Positions 10,892 to 24,193 are shown, counted from the stretch's first letter. The stretch is 64,000 nucleotides of DNA from Cantharellus purpuraceus (GCA_025174535.1 JALBUN010000034.1:1138001-1202000), one strand, 5' to 3'. Made by a program: numbers and translations. Notes: generated by a model from the letters alone, not told the origin.

Positions 10892-13800
10892 ATGTTGCTC
10901 TCTTCCCCCTGCCTAGGTCGACTGACGGCGCGGGTACAATGTTCAGTGCGTCTCTACCATGCATCTCGTGCAGCCTTCTTCCTAGCCCCTACATTGCCCC
11001 GTCGCGCAGTGGCCGCACCTGCAGTGGGGTCATATATGCCAAAGGAGGGTGACCACGTTTTGTCTTCGCCCTCTGAGCTCGCCCAGAAATTATCTGCAAA
11101 GGTTCTTCCTAACATCCCCCGTCCCGACGTTCGTAAGGTGGTAGTCGTTGGTAGTGGTGGCCTCAGCATCGGTCAGGCAGGTGAATTCGATTATTCAGGC
11201 TCACAGGCTATGAAGGCCCTCAGAGAGGAGGGTGTTGAAGCGGTCCTCATTAACCCGAATATCGCAACCTGGCAAACTTCCCACCAGCTCGCGTCAGAAG
11301 TATATTTCTTGCCGATAACACCTGATTATGTTGCATATGTCCTTGAGAAGGAGCGTCCTGATGGCGTTCTCCTGACATTCGGTGGCCAGAGTGCCTTGAA
11401 TGTTGGCATCGAACTCGACAGAATGGGAGTCTTGGAACGCCTCGGTGTAAGAGTCCTCGGTACACCCATTCGCACTTTGGAAATATCAGAAGATCGTGAA
11501 TTGTTTGTCAATGCTCTCAAAGGTGAGTTTTTGTCAATGTTTTAGTTCGCATTACGAAATAAATTGCCAGAAATCGATATTCCCGTTGCACAGTCCACCG
11601 CAGTATCGAGTGTCTCAGCTGCTCTCAAAGCTGCTGAGCACATTTCCTACCCTGTCATCCTACGAGCTGCATTCACCTTGGGTGGTCTTGGTAGCGGCTT
11701 CGCCAACAATCCTGACGAGCTTCGTGATCTTGCGGCCAAAGGTCTCAGTCTTAGTCCTCAGCTTCTCATTGAGCGTAGCATGAAAGGCTGGAAGGAGCTT
11801 GAATATGAAGTCGTTCGCGACGCTGCTGATGTGAGTGTATTATACTATATTTTACCTGTTTCTTACATAGTTACCTCCAGAATACCATCATTTGTTGCAA
11901 CATGGAAAATTTCGACCCCCTTGGCACTCACACAGGCGATTCTATTGTAGTTGCGCCCTCTCAAACACTTCCCGATGACGAATACCACATGCTCCGTAGC
12001 GCCGCCATCAAGGTTATTCGACATCTGGGTGTTGTCGGAGAATGTAATATCCAATACGCACTGAATCCCACCTCTCATGAATACTGTGTCATTGAGGTTA
12101 ACGCCAGGCGAGTCCCAGAGTGGCCTGATTATTACAGATTCCTGATGCACCCCGTAGACTGAGTCGGTCAAGGTTGGCTATTCCACTCTTCACTATGCCT
12201 CTTCGTTAACTCTATTGGTAGTGCACTAGCATCAAAAGCAACAGGGTATCCACTAGCATACACTGCTGCTAAGATCGCCCTTGGTCATACTCTTCCTGAA
12301 TTGCCCAACGCAGTCACTAAAACAACAACGGCGTGCTTTGAACCATCCCTGGATTACATTGTAACAAAAATTCCAAAGTGGGATCTCGCTAAGTTCTCTT
12401 CTCAGGTCGACCGCAGGATAGGCTCCTCGATGAAGTCTGTGGGTGAGGTCATGGCCATCGGTCGCACTTTCGAAGAGAGCCTCCAGAAAGCCATTCGCCA
12501 AGTCGACCCGCGGTATGTTGGATTTGAGGCATATGTGCAACCGGAAGACATCGACACTGCGCTCTCAGTCCCTACTGATACTAGATTATTTGCGATTGCT
12601 CATGCGATGTTGAACAAAAACTATGACGTTGATCGTGTGCACGATCTGACGAAGATCGACAAGGTGGGCTTATGCTGATCCCTTTACACCCATATGCTGA
12701 TGGCTTCTCAGTGGTTTCTGTACAAGATCGACAACATAGTGCAGACACATCGAGCTCTCCGAGCTGTGGGGTCCCTCGAAGCCGTATCGGGAGATCTCAT
12801 GAGGACTGCCAAGCGACAGGGCTTCGCGGACGCACAGATCGCAGCTCTCGTATCTGCGAGCGAAGATGCCGTCCGTGCGCGTCGCAAGACGTTTGGCATT
12901 ACTCCTTTCGTGAAGCGCATTGACACACTGGCAGCCGAGTACCCTGCACACACCAATTACCTCTATACAACGTACAATGCGCAGACACACGACGTTGAAT
13001 TTGACGAGCATGGGACCATGGTGCTTGGAAGTGGTGTGTACCGCATTGGGAGCAGCGTGGAGTTTGACTGGTGTGCTGTTACGTGCGCACGCAGACTTGC
13101 CGATCATGGACGACGAACCATCATGGTCAATTACAATCCAGAGACAGTTTCGACGGACTATGATGAAGCTGACCGGATGTACTTTGAAGAACTCGGGTGG
13201 GAACGAGTCATGGACATTTACGAGCTGGAAGGTGCCACCGGTATTATCGTCAGTGTGGGAGGTGGGCATATATTCTGATGGCTTGTGCTTAGCACCACTT
13301 ATTGATGGCGTGATTAGGCCAACTACCCCAGAACATCGCTCTGCGTCTCAAGCAAAGCGGTGTAAATGTACTTGGAACGGACCCGGAGAAGATTGACACA
13401 GCAGAGGACCGGCATAAGTTTTCATCAGTACTGGACAGTATTGGTGTCGATCAACCAGATTGGACTGAAGTCACAACTGTAGAGGCTGCAAAGAAGTTCG
13501 CGGCAGACGTCGGGTGAATACTTTAATAGCTATGCCTACGCTGTTTTTCTCACAGGTTTTCATAACAGATACCCAGTCCTTATTCGGCCATCATACGTAC
13601 TTTCCGGTGCAGCGATGAACGTTGTCTATGAAGAGTCTACTTTAGAATACAACCTGTCCGCAGCCGCCTCCGTCTCCCCTCTCCACCCTGTAGTCATCAC
13701 CAAATTCATCGACAACGCCCAGGAAATTGATGTCGACGCTGTAGCCTCCAAGGGCAAACTTCTTGTTCATGCCATTTCTGAACACGTTGAGAACGCAGGT

Positions 13801-14843
13801 GTCCACTCTGGTGACGCTACTCTTGTCCTCCCACCATTCTCTCTTGACGAGAGCGATATGGCGCGCTTGAAGGAGATCGCACAAAAGGTGGCGGCTGCAT
13901 TCGCGATATCGGGCCCATTCAACATGCAAGTTATCCGCAAACCTGCCGAGGGCGATGAACCTCCCGTGCTCAAGGTTATCGAATGCAATCTGCGTGCATC
14001 GCGCTCATTCCCTTTCGTGTCCAAGGTTCTTGGCCATAACTTCATCGACACCGCCACTGCTGCCATCATTAATGAAGATGTTCCCGCCCCCTTCGATATT
14101 ATGGCTCAGAGCCGCGATTATACATCCATCAAGGTTGCACAATTCTCGTGGACACGACTTGGTGGTGCTGATCCGTTCTTAGGAGTTGGTATGTGAATGC
14201 TTGAAAGCAGCAGGTTCACGCTCAGTTACTTTTGTCTAGAAATGGCGAGCACTGGAGAGGTCGCAAGCTTTGGAAAAGATGTTTACGAAGCTTATTGGGC
14301 ATCGCTCTTGAGCACTACAGGTTTCAGAGTCCCCAAGCATGGTTCAGGTGTTCTCATTGGTGGAGACGTTAAGAAACCCGAGATGCGGACTATTGCCAAG
14401 AAACTCGCGGAAATCGGGTTCAAGATCTACTGTTCCTCCTCGGAAGTGGAACATTTCTTGAACGGCATTCCCTTAGTCTCCGGCAAGAAAATATTCTTCC
14501 CGGTTCAAGACAAACGGAAGCTTCGCGAAGTCTTCGATGAATATGACATTCAATGCGTAATCAATCTAGCTAAATCGCGAGGTCAGAATGCCACCGATGA
14601 GGATTATGTGGCTCGTCGGTGAGTCTATCTGATTGTGTTCACGTATGTATTTGTAGTTCAATCCTTTGTCGTAGGAATGCTGTGGACTTTGGGCTCCCCT
14701 TACTGAACAACCCTCGCACGGCGGCCTTGTTTATTGAAAGCTTACGACGAAAGATTTCTGAGGGTGGCCTGCACAAATACAAGGAAGGACGAATACCTTC
14801 AGAGGTGCGATCATGGCGAGAATTTGTGGGATCACAAGCATGA
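10892..14843 (+). CDS. CPA2: Carbamoyl-phosphate synthase, arginine-specific large subunit, mitochondrial
   Basis: About 1,160 residues, ten exons or more. It makes carbamoyl phosphate from bicarbonate, ATP and ammonia delivered by the small (glutaminase) subunit, for arginine synthesis. Motifs in order: an Arg-rich presequence (residues 1-45), [33 protein letters not shown] and [20 protein letters not shown] of the first ATP-grasp half; a linker; [30 protein letters not shown] and [19 protein letters not shown] of the second half; [18 protein letters not shown]; and an MGS-like regulatory domain ending [13 protein letters not shown] standalone large subunit with a presequence, without dihydroorotase or ATCase fusion, points to the arginine pathway rather than URA2/CAD. 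The ATG at 10892 was chosen; the longer frame starts only at TTG. Introns include 12108-12157 (GC donor, GCGAGT), a 15-nt microexon at 12158-12172 and an intron at 12173-12221. The stop is at 14843. Confidence 0.93.
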
Positions 14844-15031
14844 AGAGGTTGCATTTAAATGACTTTGCTTGTCACATTGAAAAGGAGCATGTAGCTCCGC
14901 CTTTCGTTTATATACTTTGGAGGATATAACACATATCTACTGTAGTGAATTCAAAATTCCTATACAAACTCAGCTGAGTGGAACCAATAACTCAAGTGGC
15001 GGTCCAAGCAGGTTGAAAGAGATAGAATCTC

Positions 15032-18000
15032 CTAGCCTGAGTTCTTGAAGAGTTTCGCTACAACGGCTTGCATTTTTCCATCACGAATTGCCTGTCGCCC
15101 GCATTTAGACTGGCTGAATGCAACATGTGATTCTTCGCACCTCATAAATAATCGATGTGTTCCTTCCAATGCCAGGCTGTCCCTCCGTATTCCCTAGACC
15201 ATTGTTGAACTTGTTGAAATTTTCCAATCCATGTGTTCGCACCCCAAGATCGACACGGATGTATTCGTAAACAGGCCGCGTGCGACCAAGGAAAGGAGCA
15301 GCGGGTGCAAGAGGGTTATAATCTTTAGCAATGCTTGGAGGTGTAGATGTTCCCTGAAGGAAAGAAGAACGCAGATCCTGCAGGAGCTGCGCTCCACGCT
15401 GAGCGAACGAGCCACGAAACGCGGCAATCGCACCGATGACGTCTCCATTGGTGGATATCGAAGAGGAGGATATAAAATCGAGTATGGGAGATGTGGTAGC
15501 TGACGCTACTGTTTTCAACCGGGGAACAGTATCCATGGTTGTCGTCGTTTCTAAGGAGGCGAGGATCGCGGTCATGATCTGCGAGTGCAGGGAGGACATA
15601 GCAGTCGTAGGGATATGTGCTGCAAGATGGGTCGTCATTTCTTCTGTAAGTAAACGCGACAGGGCGGCATTGTAGTGCTTCTGGAGCGCTCTGAGGTCGA
15701 GAGCTTGGCACAGGATGTAGAGGTATGACGCCATGAGCTGGGAAGAATGACTTAGTTTCTCTCTCAGTGGGAATGAGGCATAGGGCTTACCATGTTCAGA
15801 ACGTCCAGTGCAGTCAGTGTCGCCCGTCCCGAGATCAATGCCAGTGAGCTGCGATAAAAATGTTAGACATGATAACAGAACCGGGGCCCCTTGAATGCCT
15901 ACTTGACCGATTGGTTGTGCATTTCTGCACTTTGTACATGGGTACCCACGTTGCTGGCCAACCAACCCAATTCACTGACGTAGGACGCCATTGCTATATC
16001 CATGCCCTGTGTTCCAAAATAAGCCAGCAGAAACCACCCAGAAACATCAGCGCCCTTCACCTTGGCATGGAAATTCAGACTGGGATCTGTTGCCGCCACG
16101 CTTGGGGGAAGACCTCGGTTGAAAACAGGGTTAAGCAACTCAGTGGATTGCGCAAACAGAAGTTTCCCGAGTAGGAAAATTGCAAGACGGGTCTTCTCGA
16201 AAGCAGTCGTAAGACAGAGCGCTTGGAAATTACCGCCATGGTGCACCCGTGAGGTGGAGGGATCGAGAAGCGGATTGTCCGTAGCTGTAAAGATAAAGGT
16301 TCAGAATTGTATATGGGTGCGCATGCAACCCACGTACTTGAGTTGCATTCGATCTCAACTGTGCGCACGGTGCTCAGAACATCTTCAATCAAGGGTCCGA
16401 GCCACTGAGGTGCTGTGCGGAGTGAATAGCGATCTTGTCGGAGCTCTCCCGCGTCCTCCGCAATGGTGACCTCCTCTGTGTGAGATGCTGTGGAAGAAGC
16501 AAGGCATGATGAGATGAGGAGGTCATGTAGGATCCTCGATGCCTCGATCTAGATCAAATGACTCCAATGAGGGAGCTGTATGGACAGCATACGCTGAGGG
16601 ACAGACCTGGCCTGGATGAGGTCGAGTTTTACTGATAAAGGACGCGAAATTGGCTTGAGTTCCCAGAAGTGCTTCCGTGCCCATTGCGGTGCAGACCTTG
16701 CCATTGATGCCAAAACCTGTTATAGTGAACACCGGGACATAGTGAGCATTTCACTCACCTCTCCTAGCACAACAGCCCCCACGCTTTCAAAGGCAATCAA
16801 GGCCCCCACGCTTGCTGAGAAACTGGTGCCGTTTACCATGCCAATGTGCTCCTTCGGTAGCTGGAAACGAAGGTAAGCCATCCTGGAGAATTGAGACTAT
16901 AACTATTATACCAAGCTGAGCGGTTCCAGACCATGTAAAGCAAGCCCTTGGGGGGCTGGCAAAATCTTGCGAACAGAAAGAGTATCAAGCGGTCTCTCCG
17001 GAGATGGAACATTGCATTCCACGTAAATATGAGAGAAGCCCATTACAGCACCTGCGATGTATGACAATGGAGACAAGTCTGGGGATCCGAGCCAAATGAG
17101 TTCATTTGTCTATCAAATTGTGAAATAAACCTGCCTCCTGATGCGCTCACGCTCCCTCTCAGTGGAACAACCTGACTTAAAAAAGAAAGATGAGTGAACT
17201 ATACGCAATAAAACCAATATTACGCAACAGGAGTAATGTCTTTGTTCAGTAGCTTAATCATGGATTCCATAAGGCTCCAGCGTACGCCGGAGTGACCCCT
17301 GATGAGCGAGTTCGCTCGCACAACGAGGGCACCGCGAACCCAGGGTGAAGGCATACTAGCCAAAAGGGGTGGTAAAAGAGGGATTGGAGACTTGAAACTG
17401 TTTCCATTCAGAGCAGGCGTCGGGTCGTGCAAACTGCTGGGGAGAATGCCAACGTGCTGGTGCTGCAAGAGGGCCAGGCCAAGAGAATCATATTGGCTTG
17501 TACGGGTGTCGGCTGCATGGAACAACAAGTCAAATAAGGATGGGAACACAAGACAGCAAAAGTTGACGAGCAAGGGCTAGCTAGAGACGTCATGATGGGT
17601 TTGAATGAAATAAACCCACCGCTTCCGCCAAACCCAGTACTGACACCATATATACTCTTGCCAGCTGCCATCTTGCTGTCGATAAGCTGGCGAGACTTGT
17701 CGACCCGTGCCCGAATGCTAGGGTCTTCAGTCAAGACTACATGAGATTCAGAGCCTTTTCGTTCTGGGAGAGACCATGACGGAAATCTTGCAGCCACAAC
17801 GATAGCAGGCAGTGAGAGTGACTCTCCGTCAATTGTAATCGTCCCTCCCGACCTTGGTGTCAGAGTGTCAGTCACGGGCTAACTGCAGGAACAAACCGCA
17901 TGCAGTACCGGTATTCGTCGAACTCTGCCTGAAACTTGAGGAAGGTATCTAGCAACGTCGGGCTCAACGTCGGACTCTTGTGTCTCGTTGAATTCATTGA

Positions 18001-18096
18001 CTGGGAAACAGCGACATGATTCTTGGAGGAGAAGCCGAATAAGTGTGAATGATCTATAGTAGTCTGAGTCTCAGGATAACTTCCAAGGATGGTCAT
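15032..18096 (-). CDS. PAL: Phenylalanine ammonia-lyase (PAL)
   Basis: Large multi-exon gene (about 12 exons, roughly 730 residues) for deamination of L-phenylalanine to trans-cinnamate. Motifs: [25 protein letters not shown], the position that in yeast-type PAL is His-Gln and allows tyrosine use; [21 protein letters not shown], containing the Ala-Ser-Gly triad that forms the MIO cofactor; [65 protein letters not shown]; and a C-terminal exon [18 protein letters not shown] with stop TAG at 15032-15034. The intron within the MIO region (17079-17134) begins GCAGGT, a GC-AG intron needed to read SGD. The ATG at 18096 is used; a TTG three codons upstream is not. At 16695-16715 the frame is kept only if the acceptor is the AAG ending at 16696, which leaves the protein three residues shorter there than usual. 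Confidence 0.9.
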
Positions 18097-19671
18097 GACG
18101 GTCAACTTGAAGGATGGGCGCAGTTATATTAGAGAGAATAACATATAGAAACAAGACCTCTTAAGTACTTGGGCTCTGATGGAATAAAACACAAGAGCCG
18201 ATCCGACACACCAGTCTGTAGCAGTGATCATTGGTGGATCCGTCCCGAGCCTGCTAGTAGTCTCCTGTTCTGTCCTTGGTATGAACAAGATCCGGGCCCC
18301 TCGCCGGCTTCATCCACTCGACATTAGCAGTAGTCCAAAGTCAACTACAATATTGTGGGCTTTATCAATAAAGTTGTAGGAATACTCAACTCTTATAGAA
18401 GACTGTTAAAGGGACAACGGCTCCCTCGGTTACGGTCAGACGGGCATTGAGATCAGCACATGGGCTAGCTCTGACTGATGGTGAGGATTTGATGAAACCC
18501 TGTATTTATATCTTTGTATATCCCATGACATTAACGGAAGCGGGAGAAGTCGGTTTTTACCCAGGAGTCCAGCAGTAATCACTTCCTTTACGTCATCGCA
18601 ACTATGTATACTCGATCATTCAACGAGTCTTTCCCTCCGTCTACAGCGTGAAGCTAGCAATACGCTGTACGATCGCCATTCGTACCCTCTAAGCTGAAAT
18701 ATAATGATTGGTGGCTAACTTGAAGGTAGACAGCAAGGCAAGAATATAACCCACACCTCCCCAGGCTTTATCGATTATCGATTATCCCCAGTGAGAATCG
18801 ACACGGGATGATGCATATGTTTGGCGGTTCAAATCGGGGTTTGTGGGGTTTATGAAATAGACTTCTTCCGATAATATGAAGAGTGCGTATATAACAGATC
18901 TGGATGAGATCGGGTAGGCAACTACGGGTCGGTCAGGAGTCCTGTATAGCAGTTCAAATATGCGCGAATAGGTTTTATTTCAGAAGCGATCCGATTCTAC
19001 CAGAACAAGATTACTAGTAGTTCCGACTTCTACCGCCCCACCCCAAACCATCCTATCATACACCACCCCACACTTCCCGCTAAGTCAAGCTGCCGAGACG
19101 ATAGAGAAGTAGAGACAGTTCCGGCTTTCCGGCGCGGCCTTTGGTGGCATAGAGTTGGTTATGGTGTGATATTGAGAAGGAAAATAAAACCTTGTACACC
19201 ACATATCGCGTGGCAGTGGAACAGAAATTGACAATAGAATTGATAGAAACGAAACCGTTTTCTGAACGAGTCATATTTACTGCAAAGAGCCCCTTCTATG
19301 GCAACTTGAAACCTTCCATGTTTTTGATCTGTCAATGTGGGTTGAAATTTGGTGACCGAACAATCTTGAAGAGCTGGAGCTGGAGCTGGAGTTGTGGATA
19401 TGGTTGCAGGTTCTTGTGGCACAGCTTCACCCGTATTCTTCTATAGATGAATGCTACACTCCAGTTCTGTTGACATGTTCATGTTGAAACTCGATCATGG
19501 CATGACACAAGACCTAAACCGGATGTAGGTGAATTACCGTACGAGAAGCCTAACTATTGTAACTCCGTGCGGTGTTTCAATCTTACCTCCCATTTTATTC
19601 GGAAACGAATACGTCTTGTAGTTCCTCGCGCTTTGTGCTGTTTCTCCGTGTCTTGGTTATACATTCAGGTA
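18097..19671. other. Divergent intergenic region (PAL / coiled-coil gene)
   Basis: About 1.6 kb shared upstream region. AT-rich stretches occur at about 18500-18520 and 18880-18900. A short perfect repeat of ATCGATTATC is seen at about 18770-18786. A homopurine run of repeated GGAGCT units (about 19370-19390) lies near 19380. No gene was supported. Confidence 0.45.
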
Positions 19672-21707
19672 ATGTCACCCTCTCCAAACTCACCGCATTC
19701 TCCTGTCGAGAGCCACGCCGAGGCTCTCGAAGCACATCTCTCCAACCTTCAGACGCGTTTGGCGGCTACCCTGGATGCACTAGACGAACTTACGCGGAAC
19801 CACGAATTGGAGTTAGAGGAGCTCCATGATAGGGCTCACACCCTTCGCGCAAGATGTCAAGTATTCAAGGCGAGGGCAAAAGATGCGGAAGCCGAACGGG
19901 ATGAGTTGAGGGAGGGTGTAAATAAACTTGTGGAGAAAGGTGGGAGGATTTATGTTTACAGGGGGAAGTGAAGTTATTTACCCCCTGCTCATACTCTGTT
20001 TCGATTTTTGTATCTTGTTTCTAGTTGAGATTGCGAATGATCACCGAGTTCTTCCATATAGTCGCATCCACTTGCCAGATCCTCTAGGTTCTTCGTTTTG
20101 CATCTTGAATTCCCGTTCACTAACCAGGAGTGTGACGCCTTCGGGAAGAACCCGCCTCTTTTCAGTCTAGTATCAGGCTGGAGGACGATGTTCATAGAGA
20201 TGCTTACTTATCTGCAATCCTCAGCAGTCTAAGAGCTGAACTGGTAGCTGAAAAGTACGCTTTCTCTGAACTCAATCGAATTTCAGAGGCAACGGTATGT
20301 TTGATCGGAACGACCTTCAACTCCCCGTCAAATCTGAAGGTTTCATTGCTTCAGATTGCCACACTGAAAGCCCAGGTTGCTCGTCGCGATGCAGAGCTGC
20401 AGGCATATAAGCCATGCTCATGTTACTCCAGCGCGGCTTTGGATCCAGTTTCTCACATCACCCACAAGCGAGACTCACGTCTTGCAGGACCTCGCCTTCC
20501 CAATGATCAGGCACTCAAAGCCTTGGAAGAGGCAGCAGTACGACAACGGACATTGGAGGTTGAAGTTGAAGGCTTGAGGCGTAAAGTGTGCATTCCTCCA
20601 TCGGCTTGTGTGTATGACTTTATTCAATGCCTCAAAATCTAGTTGCAGTCAGCTCAGTCTACGGTTTCGCATCGCAAGTGGGAACGTTCAGCGCCACGGG
20701 CTTTAGAGGATACCAGTTCCAAACACCGCGAACCTTCTTCAACGTGATAATCGATTTTTGTCCGATGATTTATTCTGATGTTCTTATTTACAGTCGCCCA
20801 AATGCTACACATGCACATGCACATCCAGATCTACCCATCCATCCAGTCATTTCTGATATTGATCGACAACTTGTTCATATCAGCAGACAGGTTGATAGCT
20901 TGCAAGCTGAACGGGACAATGTGACTATAGAGGTCCATGCGAATCGGGAGAATGACGGCGAACAGGCTGATGACCGAGAGGGTGAGCGATTCAGGGGTGT
21001 CTTGTTAATAGAAGAGGAATGTATCCGGTATGTGGAACTTTCCACTTAGATGGAACCCACGACCCCGATATCTATCTACACAGGCTACGACAATCGGAAC
21101 GTTCTTTACGACAGCAACTTCTGGTGGAACAAGCTGCTTCATCAACGACAAAACAAAGTCTCAAGTCGCTTATCAATAGGCTGCAGCAGCAACTTTACAT
21201 ACTGGTAAAAGACACCGCTTGCCCCCAGCATGAAACAGTTCATCATGTCATTTCTAGCGCAATCCAGACACATCTGATGATTACACTCGTGAGGAAAGGC
21301 AGACAGAAGGAGATATGGATCCACCAGAAGAAGTCATGAATGATGTTGTGTCAGAATATACGATTACCACTCATGTCGACGCCCCTCTTTTAACGCCTCC
21401 TTTCCGCTGTTCCACACCTCTCCCCCCACCCTCTGCGTCATTACCACCATCCTGGATTGCTATCGATGACCCTGATACTGATGCACAGCTATTATATAGT
21501 CGGCCTCCTAGTGCGCCGCCTTCCCTCCCGCAAAATCCCAGCCCAGTTCAGCGACGATCGGCTGCCCGACTTGCGCGAATCGAATCCGAGCTTCATCAGG
21601 CACGCAACGATGTGAAGGAGAAGGACCGGGCCATAGATTATTTGAGAAATCAGGTAGCAGCGCTCCAGGCAGCCGTGCAAGCCAGGACGAGGCATGAGAA
21701 AGAATGA
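19672..21707 (+). CDS. Coiled-coil protein of unknown function
   Basis: About eight exons, roughly 500 residues, almost entirely heptad-rich helix. Visible segments are AEALEAHLSNLQTRLAATLD (exon 1), LRAELVAEKYAFSELN (about 20225-20280), LKAQVARRDAELQAY, EEAAVRQRTLEVEVEGLRRK, ISDIDRQLVHISRQVDSLQ, LRQSERSLRQQLLVEQAASS and a last exon with a Pro-rich linker then RLARIESELHQARNDVKEKDRAIDYLRNQVAALQAAVQA. Introns inferred: about 19937-20021, about 20083-20157, 20296-20354, 20590-20642, about 20731-20794, 21028-21082 and 21205-21257 (approximate). The ATG at 19672 begins MSPSPNSPHSPVESH; the frame upstream starts only at GTG. It has no membrane segment and no named domain. The architecture suggests a structural, centrosomal, septal-pore or trafficking scaffold, but no function can be assigned. 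Confidence 0.6.
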
Positions 21708-22710
21708 TCTTATTGTGGGACGATAGTGAAGACGACAATAAGAAAGGTGCATACGCATGAACATGCAGGCAAACCTCTATTAACCTGTATTTGTCCAGAT
21801 CAAGCGCAATCTAATTATTGGTTAAGAAGATGCCTAACAAGGCTTCCCGCACTGGATCCACACTTATATCTTGTATTGCTCATTTAGCAACAACTTTGCA
21901 ATTATCCCTATGGACAAGTTGTATACGATCAAAAGGAGCCCACCCGAGAAACGCAAGCCATTTATCAAGGGATGCAGTCACATCTGTAGCCTTAGGAACC
22001 ATTCGTCTACAATCACATATGTTTCTTAAATTGCACTCAAATGGTGCTGGCTGTACAATTGGACTGGCCGACCACATGTTAGACTCGGTCGGTATCTACG
22101 ACACAACAGCGAAACAGATTGAAGCAATCAAGTGACAAACAAAAGATACTACAACATAATCGTACACAACTATAGGATATGGGAACGCAAGGCCTCGAAG
22201 AGGGAAACGTATGGATGAACGTCGTCCGAGCGACTCGGTCAAACTAAGGGGCCGACGAAGGAAGCAATGACAAAAATAATAAATGATGGAGGGTGCCATA
22301 TAGAGAAAAACCTAACAGGCATCGACTAAAAGATGATAAGAGTGCGATATGAAGAAGTGGGGTTTCCTTGAAAGATGCAAGGGTGGACAAAACCCGGGTG
22401 GCGAGTCCGGGGTCATATTCCAGACGTACGACACGGGCTGCTATAGCACGTAATCGGTCTGAGATAGGGGCGTGACGCCGGCGCTGCAAGCGCATTGTGC
22501 CCATGGATGCGCGGAAGAGGCAGGGACGGGTTGAATGGGAGCCGTGGTGTTTGTTAATGATCGGAGATGAACCCAAAGCATTGATGAAGAAATAGTGTAA
22601 CAGGCCTATGACGAGTTTCGAAGTATCATGAGCAACAACCACAAACCAACCACGAATGAATGCATTTACAAAGAGATCTACCATCCCAACGGCACCACAC
22701 GAGGTTCGGG
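21708..22710. other. Convergent intergenic region
   Basis: About 1 kb between two convergent genes (coiled-coil gene and G-alpha). It probably contains both 3' UTRs. A 194-codon minus-strand frame overlapping 22244-22828 overlaps the end of the G-alpha CDS in another frame and shows no family signature, so it is not called. Confidence 0.5.
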
Positions 22711-24193
22711 CTAAAGGATACCGGAATCCTTGAGTGCATTCTGCAAAATTGTCTCTTTGACCGCAGCAAATACGAGTCGTACATTCCCGGTATCGGTCGC
22801 TTGAGTCAAACTGCGGACGTTTGTCCATAAATGGGCGCGCATATGCAAAAAGATCAGGCTACTTACTGGGGATATACACTCAACCTCGCCCTGTTTTTTT
22901 GCATAAATCGCCATAGGATATATTTTGCCGCTTTGTTGATATCAGGACCGCCAGTGTACTCCTGAAAATATCGCTCCAGTGGTACTTTTGGTAACTTCTG
23001 TTTGAATACATCGATCTTGTTCAGAAAGAGAATGATTGATGTACGAAGAAACCATCGGCTGTTGATCACGGACTCAAATAGGACCAGAGATTCAATCATG
23101 CGATTCTACAGATGCTGTAGTTTTAGGCACGGGCTGCGATAAGCGTCGCGATACATACCTGGCTGTTCTCTTCCAATAAGACCTGATCGTATTCACTAAG
23201 GGCGGTGCAAAAGATGATGGAAGTGACGGATTCAAAGCAATGAATCCATTTCTTCCGTTCTGAGCGTTGTCCGCCAACATCGAACATGTGTATCGAGAGC
23301 TGCGTATCAAGCAGTGTCAGCAATAGAGCTTCTTTGGGGATGCTCAATGACATGATGCCCATCTCTCAGTAGAGTGCATGACACGTCCCCGTTGCGTGTC
23401 CACGTGGGGCTCACACAGAGCAGCTTAGACACTTACCTGACCCATGTTGAATCGTGTCTCGGAGATCCCTGCACTCTTCTTTCGTGCTCGCAATGCGTCC
23501 ATCTCAGTAGGAACAAAACTAGGCTCTCCGATCCGTAGAACCTCGGAGAAGAAGCTAGAAATGCACATAAGCGTCATTGGCAGTGAGATATAGAGGCTAC
23601 ACTCACTATCCCGCCGAGTCCATAAGATAGAAATCAGATGAATGATCCATCACTTTTGGAATGATTGGATCCTGACAGAGCTGGTGTATAGCACATGCAA
23701 TATCTTGCGAGAACAAAAAAGACTGCTCGTGTTCCACTCGGTAGTCGAGGATACGATCTGCATTGGTCTAAAAAACGAATGAACACAGGGAGTCAACATC
23801 AGCGGCTTCTCAGCGAGACAGCATAATATGTACGAACTCTGTTTTCTGGGATCTCCGGGTCTATGCCCATCTTACGCATCTGCTTGACAATGGCTTGGGC
23901 AGATTCGATGAGGTTATCGTACACGACGAGACGAAAGACAAGAAGCTCGTCTCGAGTATAACCATTCTGGTGGATGATCTTCATCTGTTTGACAATCGTG
24001 GACTTGCCAGACTCGCCTGAGCCTGTGCAATAGGTGTCAGTAAGACGATGCGTACGAGGGAGGCAGCTCACGCACCTAGTAAGAGTATTTTGCATTCCTT
24101 CTTGAACTTCTTCGCATCCTCCTCGATTTGTTTGTCGATCTCGTCTGAGCGCTCCTTCTCACTCTTGTTGGGTACGCTCTGGCATCCCCCCAT
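22711..24193 (-). CDS. Heterotrimeric G-protein alpha subunit
   Basis: About 350 residues in roughly nine exons. It couples seven-helix receptors (for example pheromone or nutrient receptors) to cAMP or MAPK pathways. It starts [15 protein letters not shown] at 24193: Gly2 fits N-myristoylation and Cys4 palmitoylation. G-protein boxes: P-loop GSGESGKST (split by an intron after LLL), the switch I arginine region [16 protein letters not shown], switch [15 protein letters not shown] with the catalytic Gln, FLNKIDVF for guanine recognition, and TQATDT, where TCAT is usual. The C-terminus is ALKDSGIL. The residue four from the end is Ser, not Cys, so it should not be a pertussis-toxin substrate; this sets it apart from the mammalian Gi-like fungal class. 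All boxes needed for GTP binding and hydrolysis are present. The stop is TAG at 22711. Confidence 0.93.

Noticed and set aside
22244..22828. 194-codon minus-strand frame downstream of G-alpha
   Set aside because: Overlaps the G-alpha 3' coding end in another frame, no family resemblance, no intron signals.
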